Part shown: positions 1 through 7,523 of the stretch, in pieces
Numbering within the stretch: position 1 is the stretch's first letter
Layout of the letters: the number at the start of each line of letters is the position of its first letter
From: DATLYH01 sp035575035
GTDB taxonomy: Bacteria > Planctomycetota > Planctomycetia > Gemmatales > Gemmataceae
DNA length: 15,040 bases
Reading direction: 5' to 3'
NCBI GenBank assembly: GCA_035575035.1
Contig: DATLYH010000099.1
Span: forward strand, 1 to 15,040
Translations under genes and position numbers: made by a program
Notes under the pieces: generated by a model
Seen by the model: only the letters and a program-made list of their open reading frames with translations
Database searches by the model: none
Told to the model about the DNA's origin: nothing

Positions 1-71
1 TTGTCAAGTAAATTTTCCAGTTTTTTTGAAGCGATGAATCGCCCTGTTTTCCGTTCCCCGGTCTCACCGCA
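1..71. other. AT-richer end of operon, no gene seen
   Basis: This stretch follows the last stop of the minus-strand operon and is visibly richer in A and T than the rest of the window, with two homopolymer T runs. A short stem, GCGAT-TC-ATCGC, occurs at about 32-43, but on the minus strand it is followed by an A run rather than a T run, so it is not a convincing terminator for the operon. Read on the minus strand the last seven bases are TTGACAA, like a -35 box, but any -10 box would be outside the window. It may mark the edge of the phage module. Confidence 0.4.
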
Positions 72-191
72 TCATCGAACGAGCCAGAGCGTCCAGTGCT
101 CTTGCGGCTGGCCAAAGATCGTTGCCGCGTCGGTCGCCACGATGTCGCCCTCGTAGTTGATGGCCCGGAGATGGTAGCCGGCACGTTCGAC
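72..191 (-). pseudogene. in-frame continuation of the FkbM methyltransferase beyond TAG
   Basis: Directly after the TAG at 192-194, the same reading frame stays open for 39 codons to a TGA at 72-74. The translation starts VERAGYHLRAINYEGDIV and ends TLWLVR. It looks like real protein: a GY-x-L-R segment followed by an acidic turn is the kind of C-terminal strand seen in FkbM-type methyltransferases. With it the protein would be about 276 residues instead of 236. The simplest reading is a nonsense change, for example CAG or TGG to TAG, in a once longer gene. Stop-codon read-through or a sequencing error are alternatives. Other genes here end normally at TAG, so general recoding of TAG is unlikely. 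Confidence 0.55.
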
Positions 192-902
192 CTAGTGCAG
201 GAGCCCGATGGTCTGCGGCGGATCGCGCTGAAGGTGCAGCTCCAGGACCACAACTGCGCGCGGGAACCTCCGCAGCGTCTTCTGCATGCCTTCCCAGACC
301 AGGGCCTCGGCTCCCTCGGCGTCGATCTTTACCAGGTCCAGGCGCGGCCAGTCGGTGCAAAGGCGGTCGAGCGTGGTCGCCGCCGCCTGAACCGTGCCGC
401 AGCGGTGCGCGTAGGCCCAGCGCTCCAGCGAACTCGTGGCGAAGTCGCCGTCGTGCAGCACGAAATCGACTGTTCTGTCGTCGACGTTGCCGACGACCTT
501 CGGGCAGATCTCCACGCCCTGGTAGAAGCCGTTCAGGGCCAGGTTCCGCGGCAGGTACGTCTCGGCCAGCAGTGGATTCGGTTCGCAGGCCACGACGCGG
601 CCCTCGGGACCGCAGGCGGCGGTCATCAGCAGCGTGTAGTAGCCGTAATTCGCGCCGACATCGACGCAGTGAAAGCCCGGCTGGATGTACCTGGCCAAGG
701 CGAGCGTCACCCACGCTTCCCAGAAGCCGTCCAGAACGAGGCGCGGCCCGAGCATGAAGTCGCGGGTATCGACAAAGGCCAGGTATTCCCCCAAAAGCCG
801 GCAGAGCATCCGGTGCTCGCCGTAATAGACCCCGGTCGCGTGGCGGCGGCTGGCCTCTTCCAGCTCGGCCCGGCTGGACAGCACGTGCGATGGCAGCGGC
901 AT
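192..902 (-). CDS. FkbM-family SAM-dependent methyltransferase, probably truncated
   Basis: Predicted O-methyltransferase of the FkbM type, a family that usually methylates sugar hydroxyls of glycans or small molecules using S-adenosylmethionine. Visible motifs are the glycine-rich SAM loop DVGANYGYYT (residues 81-90), the acidic strand-2 end ACEPNP (105-110) and KIDAEGAE (192-199), typical of the family. I chose the ATG at 902 because GGAGGG lies six bases upstream; a TTG two codons earlier would overlap the previous stop and lacks this spacing. The gene starts two bases after the glycosyltransferase stop, so the two are almost certainly co-translated. The frame stops at TAG (192-194) at 236 residues, and good coding sequence continues in frame to 72. 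The encoded fold up to the last strands is intact, so activity is uncertain. Confidence 0.85.
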   Translation of the reverse strand: MPLPSHVLSSRAELEEASRRHATGVYYGEHRMLCRLLGEYLAFVDTRDFMLGPRLVLDGFWEAWVTLALARYIQPGFHCVDVGANYGYYTLLMTAACGPEGRVVACEPNPLLAETYLPRNLALNGFYQGVEICPKVVGNVDDRTVDFVLHDGDFATSSLERWAYAHRCGTVQAAATTLDRLCTDWPRLDLVKIDAEGAEALVWEGMQKTLRRFPRAVVVLELHLQRDPPQTIGLLH

Positions 903-904
903 GA

Positions 905-2233
905 TCAACCCTCCAGGGGAATGAACTCGACGGGCATGCGTTCGTGCTCAAGCCATTGCCCGTGCCAGGAACCGTCGCCGTTGCGCTCGAGGTGACAGGT
1001 CGGCCGGTCCAGCCGGCTCAGGGTCAGGATCGTGCGGCCGTCGTCGATGTTGACGTCCCACCGCCGCTCGCACTCGGCCGCCCCTTCGCCTACCTTGCCG
1101 CGCGGCTCCAGGCGCATGGGCCGCTCGTCGTAGCCGACCCGCCGGTACAGGAAACGCCGGCCGGTCAGCTCCTCGATCACCCGGCGCTCTTCGGGCGTTG
1201 GGTCCAGGTTGTGCCAGAGGACGCCGTCCCAGCGCTGGCGCAGCTCGGCCACGAGGTTGAAGCACAACTCCTCGTTGGCCAGGGAGGTGTTGCGGCGATT
1301 GCCGCCGCCGAGCTTCCACTTATCCTGGCAGCGGTGCTGGAAAACGATCTGGTCCTGGAAGTCGTACTGCACGATGGTGTGCTGGTTCCAACCGGGGGCT
1401 TTGGGCGGCATGGCGTACTCGGTGCCGAGGAACCGCCAGGCCAGGTGGAAGCACTCCTTGTCGCCGTAAACGACGTGGAAGACGAAGTCGGAGTGCTCGG
1501 CGTACCAGAGGGCCATGCGCAGTTCGCGCCAGCAGCGGGTCTTGTCGATCAGGTACTGGCCTGACTCAAAGGCAACCTCCTGGGCCGCCCGCGACACCAT
1601 CCACTCCATGCCGAAGATCTGCCAGACCTCCGGCTTGAGCGTCCAGTGAGCATAGTCGGGCCAGAAGACGGCACCGTGCTCCCGGAACTGCGGTGTGTCG
1701 AAGAGGTAGCTCACGTCCCGCACCGGTCCGTTGTCGGCATCGAGGAAGAGCACCTGGGCGAACGGCGAGTAGAGCGTCGCGTACGGCTTCAGCTCCCAAC
1801 CGCACAGGATGCGGCAGGGGTGTTCTTGCTCCAGCTTGCGGGCATCGACGCACTCGACGCCGAGGGGCCTGAGCAAGCGCTTCATGTACGGGTCGCACTC
1901 GCCGTCGCCGAGATACCAGAGCTGGATCGGCAGCGTGCAGCCGAAATGCCGGACCAGGTGGACGCAGACCCATACGTTGGGGAAATACTTGAGCCCGCCG
2001 CCGGCGATGACGATGCCGCGCTCCTGGGGGTAGGCATGCCGGCCCGGCGTCAGGCGGTCGGCGAAGCGCCGGGCCATGACGCGGTGGGCCTCGTTGACGT
2101 TGGGCCAGGAGGCCCAGCCGCTGGGCCACGGACCCGGCGGGGCATGATCGATCAGGTGGATCATCTCCTCGACTGACAGGTCCGGCGTGGCCGAGGCGCA
2201 CTTGGTCCAGTCGATGGCACTGGCAACATGCAT
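905..2233 (-). CDS. glycosyltransferase with DAD motif, mannosyltransferase-like
   Basis: Predicted cytoplasmic nucleotide-sugar glycosyltransferase of 442 residues, resembling the putative alpha-mannosyltransferase (MNN1/MNN2-like) group. The N-terminal part has a Rossmann-like start (GIVIAGGGLKYFPNVWV, 73-89), the metal-binding FLDADNGP with DAD at 165-167, and ESGQYLIDK (223-231) and GDKE (257-260), matching acceptor and active-site segments of such enzymes. The last 100 or so residues (about 340-442) form an extra beta-rich stretch (for example HLERNGDGSWHGQW) that I do not recognise. The start has GGAGGAGA nine or so bases upstream. It lies 24 bases after the Ser/Gly-rich fibre gene and just before the methyltransferase, which suggests that its acceptor is the fibre or another virion or host-surface glycan. 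The exact sugar cannot be read from sequence. Confidence 0.82.
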   Translation of the reverse strand: MHVASAIDWTKCASATPDLSVEEMIHLIDHAPPGPWPSGWASWPNVNEAHRVMARRFADRLTPGRHAYPQERGIVIAGGGLKYFPNVWVCVHLVRHFGCTLPIQLWYLGDGECDPYMKRLLRPLGVECVDARKLEQEHPCRILCGWELKPYATLYSPFAQVLFLDADNGPVRDVSYLFDTPQFREHGAVFWPDYAHWTLKPEVWQIFGMEWMVSRAAQEVAFESGQYLIDKTRCWRELRMALWYAEHSDFVFHVVYGDKECFHLAWRFLGTEYAMPPKAPGWNQHTIVQYDFQDQIVFQHRCQDKWKLGGGNRRNTSLANEELCFNLVAELRQRWDGVLWHNLDPTPEERRVIEELTGRRFLYRRVGYDERPMRLEPRGKVGEGAAECERRWDVNIDDGRTILTLSRLDRPTCHLERNGDGSWHGQWLEHERMPVEFIPLEG

Positions 2234-2257
2234 AGAGTCTCTCCTCCGAAAACTGGC

Positions 2258-3859
2258 CTAGAAGATTGCGTACTTGTTGTTCAGATAGTTCTCAATCAAC
2301 TGCCGATCGCTGTCGGAGACAGCCGCGTCGTAGATCAATAGCTCGGCAATGTCCACCGCAGAGGCAAAGGCGGCCCCGTTGTTTCGGGCACCAATGTTGA
2401 GCACGTCAGAGATCTCGGCGGTGCCCGGATTGCTCGACAAATTGTCGGTCAAGCTTTGTTCGTCGCCGTTGATCCAAAGCTTGTGGCCGGCATGGGTGCC
2501 GTCACAACGTTGGGTGACGATCTGCCAAGCGCCGGTCGGGAGCCCGCCAGGGCGGTCTCTGGCCGTCCCCCCCGCCGGTTTATGGACGAACAGCGTACTG
2601 TGGGTGCTACCGTAGAGCCAGAAGCCGGGGGCCTCGTTCGCGTTGGCCGACTGCTCGTAGATGATCCTAAGCGTGGTCAGTTTCAGAACAACAAAAGCGG
2701 TCAACGGCCCGACCGAGAACGCCGGCGTTTGCAGACAATCGTCGAAGCCGTCGAAGCGCACACAGGGCTTGCCGTTGATCTCGTTTGTCTGGTACGTCGG
2801 CTTCTTCGCAACCGTGCTCTGCGTCGCGTCGTTGTTCTGGCCTGACGAGTCCTCCCAGGTCGTGACCGCATCGCCGTCATTGAGCCCGGTGATGGCGTCG
2901 GCCTTCAGCCACAGTTTCAGGCCGGCAACCTGGTCGGGCGAGAACTGCTGACTGGGCGGGCCGCCGTCGAGGATCCCGGAACCAAGGGTTCCGAAAGAGG
3001 TGGTATAGCCGGACACATCGATGCTTCCCGATCCCGAGCCACTGCCGCTCGCCGAGCCGCTCGGGCCGCTGGTAGCGCCGCTGGTGCCCGAGCCCAAGCC
3101 GCTCGTTCCGCTCATGCCCGAGGTCCCTGAGCCGGCGGAGCCGCTGGTCGAGCCACTCAGGCCGGAACTTGCCCCTGACAAGCCGATTGATCCGGGGGCG
3201 CTGCCGGCGGAGCCACTTACGCCGGAGCCATCGCCCGACGATCCGCTCAACCCCGAACTCGTGCCAGAGGAACTGATCGATCCCGACAAACCACCCATTC
3301 CCGAGCTTGTACCGGAGACCCCGGACAAAATGCCCGACGAGCCGCTGACGCCCGAACTCGCGCCGGAAGAACCGGAGCCTTCGCCAGACGAACCGCTGAT
3401 GCCGGAGCCGCTTGCTCCTGAGAGGCCACTGCCTGACGATCCACTGACACCAGAGGCCCCACTGACACCAGAGGCCCCACTAACACCAAGGGACCCACTA
3501 ATACCAGAAGACCCGCTGACACCAGAGCTTTCCCCAGAAGACCCGCTGACACCAGAGCTTTTCCCAGAAGACCCGGACGATCCGCCGACAGGCTCATCGA
3601 AGCCAGGGCCACCCGACAAGCCCGAACTTGCCCCCGACAAGCCCGAACTTGCCCCCGACAAGCCTGAGCTTGCCCCTGACAAGCTACCCTGCCCCACAGG
3701 GCAGCAGCCGACCGCATAGACCGGCACGCCGTCCGCCGTCATGCCGACGAAGCGCATCAGGTAGCGGCCGATGCGTGGAAACTCGAAGATCGAATAGCCA
3801 TCGAGTGGTCCCCAGCCGACCACCCCCCAAAACCTGCTTAGCACACGCATGAAGATCAT
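2258..3859 (-). CDS. Ser/Gly-repeat fibre protein with C-terminal LamG-like domain
   Basis: Likely a tail fibre or other virion surface adhesin of 533 residues. Residues 1-57 form a small hydrophobic and aromatic N-terminal part, perhaps the virion attachment region, and there is no signal peptide. Residues 58-300 are low-complexity repeats dominated by Ser and Gly (SGxSG and GASSGLS units) with Val, Leu, Ala, Ile and Thr in the variable position and almost no Pro, so this is not collagen. Residues about 310-533 look like a concanavalin A/LamG-type beta sandwich (VAGLKLWLKADAI, TTWEDSSGQNNDATQ, IAELLIYDAAVSDSDRQ), a common carbohydrate-binding or adhesive fold. The ATG at 3859 overlaps the preceding TGA (ATGA), which suggests translational coupling; ATG at 3850 is an alternative. 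The gene ends with TAG. The Ser-rich stalk is a plausible O-glycosylation target of the downstream glycosyltransferase. Confidence 0.8.
   Translation of the reverse strand: MIFMRVLSRFWGVVGWGPLDGYSIFEFPRIGRYLMRFVGMTADGVPVYAVGCCPVGQGSLSGASSGLSGASSGLSGASSGLSGGPGFDEPVGGSSGSSGKSSGVSGSSGESSGVSGSSGISGSLGVSGASGVSGASGVSGSSGSGLSGASGSGISGSSGEGSGSSGASSGVSGSSGILSGVSGTSSGMGGLSGSISSSGTSSGLSGSSGDGSGVSGSAGSAPGSIGLSGASSGLSGSTSGSAGSGTSGMSGTSGLGSGTSGATSGPSGSASGSGSGSGSIDVSGYTTSFGTLGSGILDGGPPSQQFSPDQVAGLKLWLKADAITGLNDGDAVTTWEDSSGQNNDATQSTVAKKPTYQTNEINGKPCVRFDGFDDCLQTPAFSVGPLTAFVVLKLTTLRIIYEQSANANEAPGFWLYGSTHSTLFVHKPAGGTARDRPGGLPTGAWQIVTQRCDGTHAGHKLWINGDEQSLTDNLSSNPGTAEISDVLNIGARNNGAAFASAVDIAELLIYDAAVSDSDRQLIENYLNNKYAIF
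3441..3494 (-). repeat. 18-bp in-frame tandem repeat in fibre gene
   Basis: Two identical 18-base units (3441-3458 and 3459-3476) are followed by a diverged third copy (3477-3494). They encode the repeated GASGVS units of the Ser/Gly stalk. The period differs from the neighbouring 21-base and 30-base arrays, so the stalk seems to have grown by several independent slippage or duplication events. Confidence 0.85.
3506..3565 (-). repeat. 30-bp in-frame direct duplication in fibre gene
   Basis: Two adjacent 30-base units (3506-3535 and 3536-3565) are almost identical, differing only near the end. They encode a decapeptide of the Ser/Gly stalk (GKSSGVSGSS and GESSGVSGSS types). Like the other arrays this is frame-preserving. 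Confidence 0.85.
3614..3683 (-). repeat. 21-bp in-frame tandem repeat in fibre gene
   Basis: Three copies of a 21-base unit (3614-3634, 3635-3655, 3656-3676) plus a partial fourth encode the heptapeptide GASSGLS. Copies one and two are identical and copy three has two changes. The unit is a multiple of three, so gain or loss of copies would lengthen or shorten the stalk without breaking the frame. Confidence 0.9.
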
Positions 3860-4536
3860 TGGTTAATGTCCACTACCTTGCACGGAAACAGCGTTTGCCA
3901 AGTCTTCGTCGCCACGTCGTAGCGCTGCACCTCGCCGGGGTAGTAGCCGTCAGAGTCGGGCACGTTGCTGGTGATCAGAACGTGGGCCTGGTAGTCGCCG
4001 TCATCGAGGCGCACCACGGCCCAGCGTTCCGTCGAGCCGCCCGTCTCCACCCACAGCACCCGCGCTGAACCGTGCGGCTGGTTCCGCAAAGCCTGGGTGC
4101 TGCCGTCGATGATCTCGGCACAGTCATAGAGCTGTCCGAGACTGACCTGCAGCCGCACTGGCACGACGCCGGCGACGACCGCCAGGCCGATCTTGCTGGC
4201 CGCAATCGGCTCCAGCAACACCGCGAACCTGCCGTGGTGGACGTACTTGACGGGAACGACGCCCTCGAAAGTCACCTGCCGCTTGAACTCGTCCAGGTTG
4301 TTCGTCGGCAAGATGATGGGCTTGGTCAGCCCCAGCACGGCAAACCGTCCCTGGTCCGCTCCCGAGGCGTTCCGCACCTTGACAATGCCGCTCTGCCGGA
4401 AGAACTGCGACGCCTCGGTGCCAAATACCTTGTGCTCGCGCACGGCGCGGGCCGCGTCCAGGAAGGCGTTGTACGCCTCGGCGGTGATCTCCAGCCGCTG
4501 GCCCGGCTGGACCTTCTTGAAGGCATCGCCCGCCAT
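3856..4536 (-). CDS. phage structural protein of unknown function, distal tail candidate
   Basis: I do not recognise the family. The 226-residue protein has no signal peptide or membrane segment. The N-terminal third is helical (PGQRLEITAEAYNAFLDAARAVREH, about 12-36), and the rest is beta-rich with repeated small strands (GRFAVLGLTKPIILP, GRFAVLLEPIAASKIGLAVVAGVVPVRLQV), like a virion or baseplate component made of beta-barrels. Its ATG overlaps the preceding stop by one base (TGATG) and its own stop overlaps the fibre start (ATGA). Translation is therefore probably coupled across these three genes. Position between the tape measure region and the fibre suggests a distal tail or fibre-connecting role; this is inference from order. 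Confidence 0.65.
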   Translation of the reverse strand: MAGDAFKKVQPGQRLEITAEAYNAFLDAARAVREHKVFGTEASQFFRQSGIVKVRNASGADQGRFAVLGLTKPIILPTNNLDEFKRQVTFEGVVPVKYVHHGRFAVLLEPIAASKIGLAVVAGVVPVRLQVSLGQLYDCAEIIDGSTQALRNQPHGSARVLWVETGGSTERWAVVRLDDGDYQAHVLITSNVPDSDGYYPGEVQRYDVATKTWQTLFPCKVVDINQ

Positions 4537-5327
4537 CAGGTGCCAATCCCCAAAAGCGAGAAGTCCCCATACGGGTAAACCTGCTCCACGTAAACGGCTG
4601 CGGGCTGCTTGACCAGTACGTCGGCGTCTTCGGCGTCCTGGTAACGGACCCAGAGGTATTCCCAGCCCTTCTTGTCGATCCCGGTGATGTCGCCGACGGT
4701 CAGCCCGGTTGCATTGGGGCTGGCGGCGAAGCTGAAGGTGATCTCCCAGTCCTCCTGGCCGCGCTGTGAGCCGGAGGCGCCGAGGAACAACACTTCGCCC
4801 GGCGCAAATCCCTTGAAGGGAAACGCATTGACCTTGCCGGTGAGGTGGAAGAGTGTTGCCTTGTAGGCGGGCGTGACCAGCGCGACGGGAATGTAGTGCG
4901 TCTCCTTGAAGTTGTAGACCGGGATGGTGATGTCGGTCCCTTCAACCGAATCGTTGTTGACGCCGATGGCACCCTTGAAGTCAGGCGGGTCTTCGCCGGG
5001 CGGGGCATAGCTGGCGATGGTCTGTAGGCTTTGCGTGATGTGCGCTGTGCCGCCGCCGGTGTCGAAGGAGAACGATGACTCGCCCGGCTCCTTCGGTTCC
5101 CTCTTGCCGTAGCGGACCGAGACTTCCCACAGGCCACTGCCCTGGTGAGCGATGTGGTAGCTCTGGAACACCAGGCCGGCGTAGATGGCCGGGATCGTGG
5201 CCTCGACGAGGGCGCGCACAACGGCGTCGTCCTCGGTGCCATCCACGACGTAGAGCAGATCGACCGAGGGGTTCTCGACCCCGACGGTGCTCTCACGGCT
5301 GTCGTATTTCTCGATGATCACCGGCAT
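4536..5327 (-). CDS. phage tail protein of unknown family, after the tape measure gene
   Basis: A 263-residue protein without signal peptide or membrane segments. It contains alternating beta strands, an acidic early segment (DLLYVVDGTEDDAVV) and a long beta-rich middle and C-terminal part (FPFKGFAPGEVLFLGASG, EDWEITFSFAASPN). I do not recognise a named family. The ATG at 5327 is preferred over an ATG ten codons upstream because GAGGAA, which overlaps the tape measure stop codon, lies six bases before it. Genes in this position usually encode distal tail or baseplate hub proteins, and that is the best guess here. It overlaps the next gene by one base. Confidence 0.65.
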   Translation of the reverse strand: MPVIIEKYDSRESTVGVENPSVDLLYVVDGTEDDAVVRALVEATIPAIYAGLVFQSYHIAHQGSGLWEVSVRYGKREPKEPGESSFSFDTGGGTAHITQSLQTIASYAPPGEDPPDFKGAIGVNNDSVEGTDITIPVYNFKETHYIPVALVTPAYKATLFHLTGKVNAFPFKGFAPGEVLFLGASGSQRGQEDWEITFSFAASPNATGLTVGDITGIDKKGWEYLWVRYQDAEDADVLVKQPAAVYVEQVYPYGDFSLLGIGT

Positions 5328-5333
5328 GCCACG

Positions 5334-5339
5334 TTCCTC
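5334..5339 (-). promoter_or_regulatory. ribosome binding site deciding the start at 5327
   Basis: On the minus strand GAGGAA is followed by six bases and then ATG (5327-5325). It overlaps the TGA of the tape measure gene, which is typical of coupled phage structural genes. No comparable site precedes the upstream ATG at 5357. Confidence 0.7.
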
Positions 5340-7320
5340 ATGCGAAGACGAGGCCACCGTTCTGGGCCTCGCGGACCAGCTTGTCCGTGTTCCTGGCGAT
5401 GTGCTCGCTGGCGCGGGCCGTGCGCTCAGCCAGGCTGTCGGAGCCCAGGCCGGCCACGGCGAAGGCGCTGAAGGTCCCCTTCACGTCGGTCTTGGCCTCG
5501 GCTTCGTCCAGTCCTTCCAGGTCGAACTCAGGCCGGCGGGCGCGCTGCGCCTCGCGGTCCATCGCCGCCAGCTCGCGTTCCAGCTCTGCCTGCTCGCGCT
5601 GGAATGCCAGCTCCGCAGCGCGTTCCTCCAAGGCCCGCCGCGCCGCGGCCACGCGCTCCTGGTCGGCGGCGTCGGCGGCCTCCCTCTCTCGCTGCCGCTC
5701 GCGGCGTTCCTCCTCCTGCATCTGGTTCAACGCCTCTTCGCGCTGCCGGCCCGCCTCTCGTGCCTCATCGACGCGCCGGCTGCGCTCCCGAATTCGGCTA
5801 GCGAGCTGTTCGCGCGCTTCACGCCTTTGTTGTTCGAACTCGCGGTTAATGGCCTCGATCTCACGCTGTGCCGCCTCGCGGTTAAAGACGTTTCGCACTC
5901 GCGCCCACGCCCGACGGAAGAAGGCGACGAACTCGTTGAAGGCAACGGTCAAGCCGTAAACGAACGTGTCCCAGCCGTCGGCCAGGGCGTTGACCACGGT
6001 CCAGAAGGCGACCTCGATGCTCGTCCAGGCGGTGTTGAAGGCGCGAGCGACGGCGTAGACCGCGCTCCAGAACAGCTCCACGAAGAACGATTTGAAGTTC
6101 CGCCAGGCCTTGCTGATGGCGGCGATGCTGGTTTCCCACACGACCTGGATACCGAGCCAGGCGACCTCCATCGCCCCGGCCAGGTCGCCGGCAGCGATGG
6201 CGTCTTGAATGCCCTGCCAGGCCGTGCCCGCCGCACCGAGCAACTGCTCGAACCCCCGGCCCAGCGACTCCAGGGCCATGTTGCCTTCGTCGGTTGCGAA
6301 CAGCACGGCGGCGGCGATACCACCGACCGCTGCAACCACGAGGCCAATCGGAGAGAGCAGAAACCCGATGGCCGCGCCGAGCAGGCTCACAGCCGTCGTG
6401 GCTGCCGAGATGGCGAAGGTCACCAGCCCGATGGCCGTGCCGATTGCCGAGATGATCGGACCAAGGACCATCAGGGCTACGCCCACTCCGACAATCCCGG
6501 CGATGACTGCTGCGATTACGGTGATGACCTCGCGGTTTTCGTCGATCCAGCCGGCGAGGTTGGCGGCAACGCGGGTGATCCACTCGGCGATCTGCTTGAG
6601 CGTCGGGGCCAACGCCGCGCCGACCATGAAGGCAACCTGCTTGAGCGACCGCCAGAGCGCGGATAGCGCGTCGCCGAACGCCTCGGCGGCCTGGGCGTCC
6701 TCGGTGCTCATCGTCAGGCCAAGGCCGTTCGCTTCGCGGCGCAGCTCCTGAATGCCCTGGGCGCCGGTGGACAAGAGCGGCAACAGACTGGCCCCCGTGC
6801 GGCCGAAGATTTCCATCGCAATCGTGGCACGGTTGAGCGGGTTCTGAATCGCAGCGAGACGATCGGCGATCAGCTCGAATTGCTGATCGGGTGACAGGCC
6901 CGTCAGGTCGGCGATGGTCAGGCCGAGCCGGGCCAGGTTCTGCCGTGCCTGGACGGAGCCACGAGCGGCTTCGATGATGTTGCGGCTCATCGTGCGGAGG
7001 CCCTTCTCCAGATCCTCCGCGCCGGAGCCCGACTGCTCGGCGGCGTATCGCAGCTCAGAGAGCGCCTCCACCGCCACACCGGTCCGCTGCGACATGTCGA
7101 GCATGTCGCTCCCCATATCGGCAAACAGCTTGGCCGCGCCGAGGAACGGAAGGGCCAACGTGACACCCAGGCCGGCCAGCTTCGCTCCCAGCGCCGTGAT
7201 GCTCGCCCCGAACGCCTTCAGCCTCGCGGACACGGCGTTGAGCCCCTTGACGAGCCGGCTGTCCTTGACGAACAGCTCGACATAGGCGGCCCCAGCGCGA
7301 ATTCCCGAAGCGGCAGCCAT
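5338..7320 (-). CDS. tail tape measure protein
   Basis: Predicted tape measure protein, which sets tail length and helps in DNA ejection. The protein has about 660 residues. Early residues (about 60-180) match phage tape measure proteins of the TP901 type (DMLDMSQRTGVAVEALSELRYAAEQ; IAMEIFGRTGASLLPLL). Residues about 267-345 are a long hydrophobic Ala/Gly/Val stretch likely able to insert in membranes. Residues about 485-610 are a highly charged coiled coil rich in Arg, Glu and Ala. The C-terminus ends with a conserved-looking segment (DVKGTFSAFAVAGLGS, then SEHIARNTDKLV). ATG at 7320 has GGAG six bases upstream; ATG at 7326 overlaps the preceding stop (ATGA) and is also possible. At this length, if a simple ruler, the tail would be roughly 100 nm; that is inference from known rulers. 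Confidence 0.92.
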   Translation of the reverse strand: MAAASGIRAGAAYVELFVKDSRLVKGLNAVSARLKAFGASITALGAKLAGLGVTLALPFLGAAKLFADMGSDMLDMSQRTGVAVEALSELRYAAEQSGSGAEDLEKGLRTMSRNIIEAARGSVQARQNLARLGLTIADLTGLSPDQQFELIADRLAAIQNPLNRATIAMEIFGRTGASLLPLLSTGAQGIQELRREANGLGLTMSTEDAQAAEAFGDALSALWRSLKQVAFMVGAALAPTLKQIAEWITRVAANLAGWIDENREVITVIAAVIAGIVGVGVALMVLGPIISAIGTAIGLVTFAISAATTAVSLLGAAIGFLLSPIGLVVAAVGGIAAAVLFATDEGNMALESLGRGFEQLLGAAGTAWQGIQDAIAAGDLAGAMEVAWLGIQVVWETSIAAISKAWRNFKSFFVELFWSAVYAVARAFNTAWTSIEVAFWTVVNALADGWDTFVYGLTVAFNEFVAFFRRAWARVRNVFNREAAQREIEAINREFEQQRREAREQLASRIRERSRRVDEAREAGRQREEALNQMQEEERRERQREREAADAADQERVAAARRALEERAAELAFQREQAELERELAAMDREAQRARRPEFDLEGLDEAEAKTDVKGTFSAFAVAGLGSDSLAERTARASEHIARNTDKLVREAQNGGLVFA

Positions 7321-7322
7321 CC

Positions 7323-7523
7323 TCATCTCCGATCCACGAACACCCGTTTGAGCACGTCAATCGATGCCTGGCGCACCGGCAATTCCCGCCTGCGGAGGTA
7401 GGGATTGAAGTCGGCCGGCTTGTAGGGTGTCGGCTTCTTGCGCTGGTCGCGATGGACGTTGGCAGTCAGCGCCAGCACGGCGGAAGTGTGCGCCCAGCGC
7501 TCGCGGCAGCGGGCCTCGGCCAT
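7323..7523 (-). CDS. tail assembly chaperone second frame (gpT-like position)
   Basis: Small 66-residue frame between the chaperone-like gene and the tape measure gene. From the ATG at 7523, which overlaps the preceding TGA by one base, it reads MAEARCRERWAHTSAVLALT and ends with a basic, polar tail. However the same frame is plainly protein-like upstream of this ATG: about 7524-7571 translates as ILGLDPGPFTLRELCL, and no ATG, GTG or TTG is available there. The real product is therefore probably joined to the upstream gene by a -1 frameshift, as gpG-T is in lambda. I see no canonical X XXY YYZ slippery site in the overlap. The stop overlaps the tape measure region by a few bases. Confidence 0.6.
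   Translation of the reverse strand: MAEARCRERWAHTSAVLALTANVHRDQRKKPTPYKPADFNPYLRRRELPVRQASIDVLKRVFVDRR

Noticed and set aside
1..60. Possible terminator or -35 box at the left edge.
   Set aside because: The short stem is followed by A rather than T on the relevant strand, and no -10 box can be seen within the window.
64..951. 295-codon minus-strand frame overlapping the methyltransferase.
   Set aside because: It reads as Arg/Pro/Ala-rich out-of-frame sequence, while the other frame carries clear SAM-binding motifs.
3021..3719. Plus-strand frame rich in Pro, Glu and Leu opposite the Ser/Gly stalk.
   Set aside because: Low-complexity repeat DNA reads as repeats on both strands; the minus frame joins a LamG-like domain and has proper gene overlaps, the plus frame does not.
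5287..6666. Long plus-strand frame of about 459 codons opposite the tape measure gene.
   Set aside because: The minus-strand frame is a clear tape measure protein with coiled coil and hydrophobic core; the plus frame is an antisense by-product of GC-rich codons.
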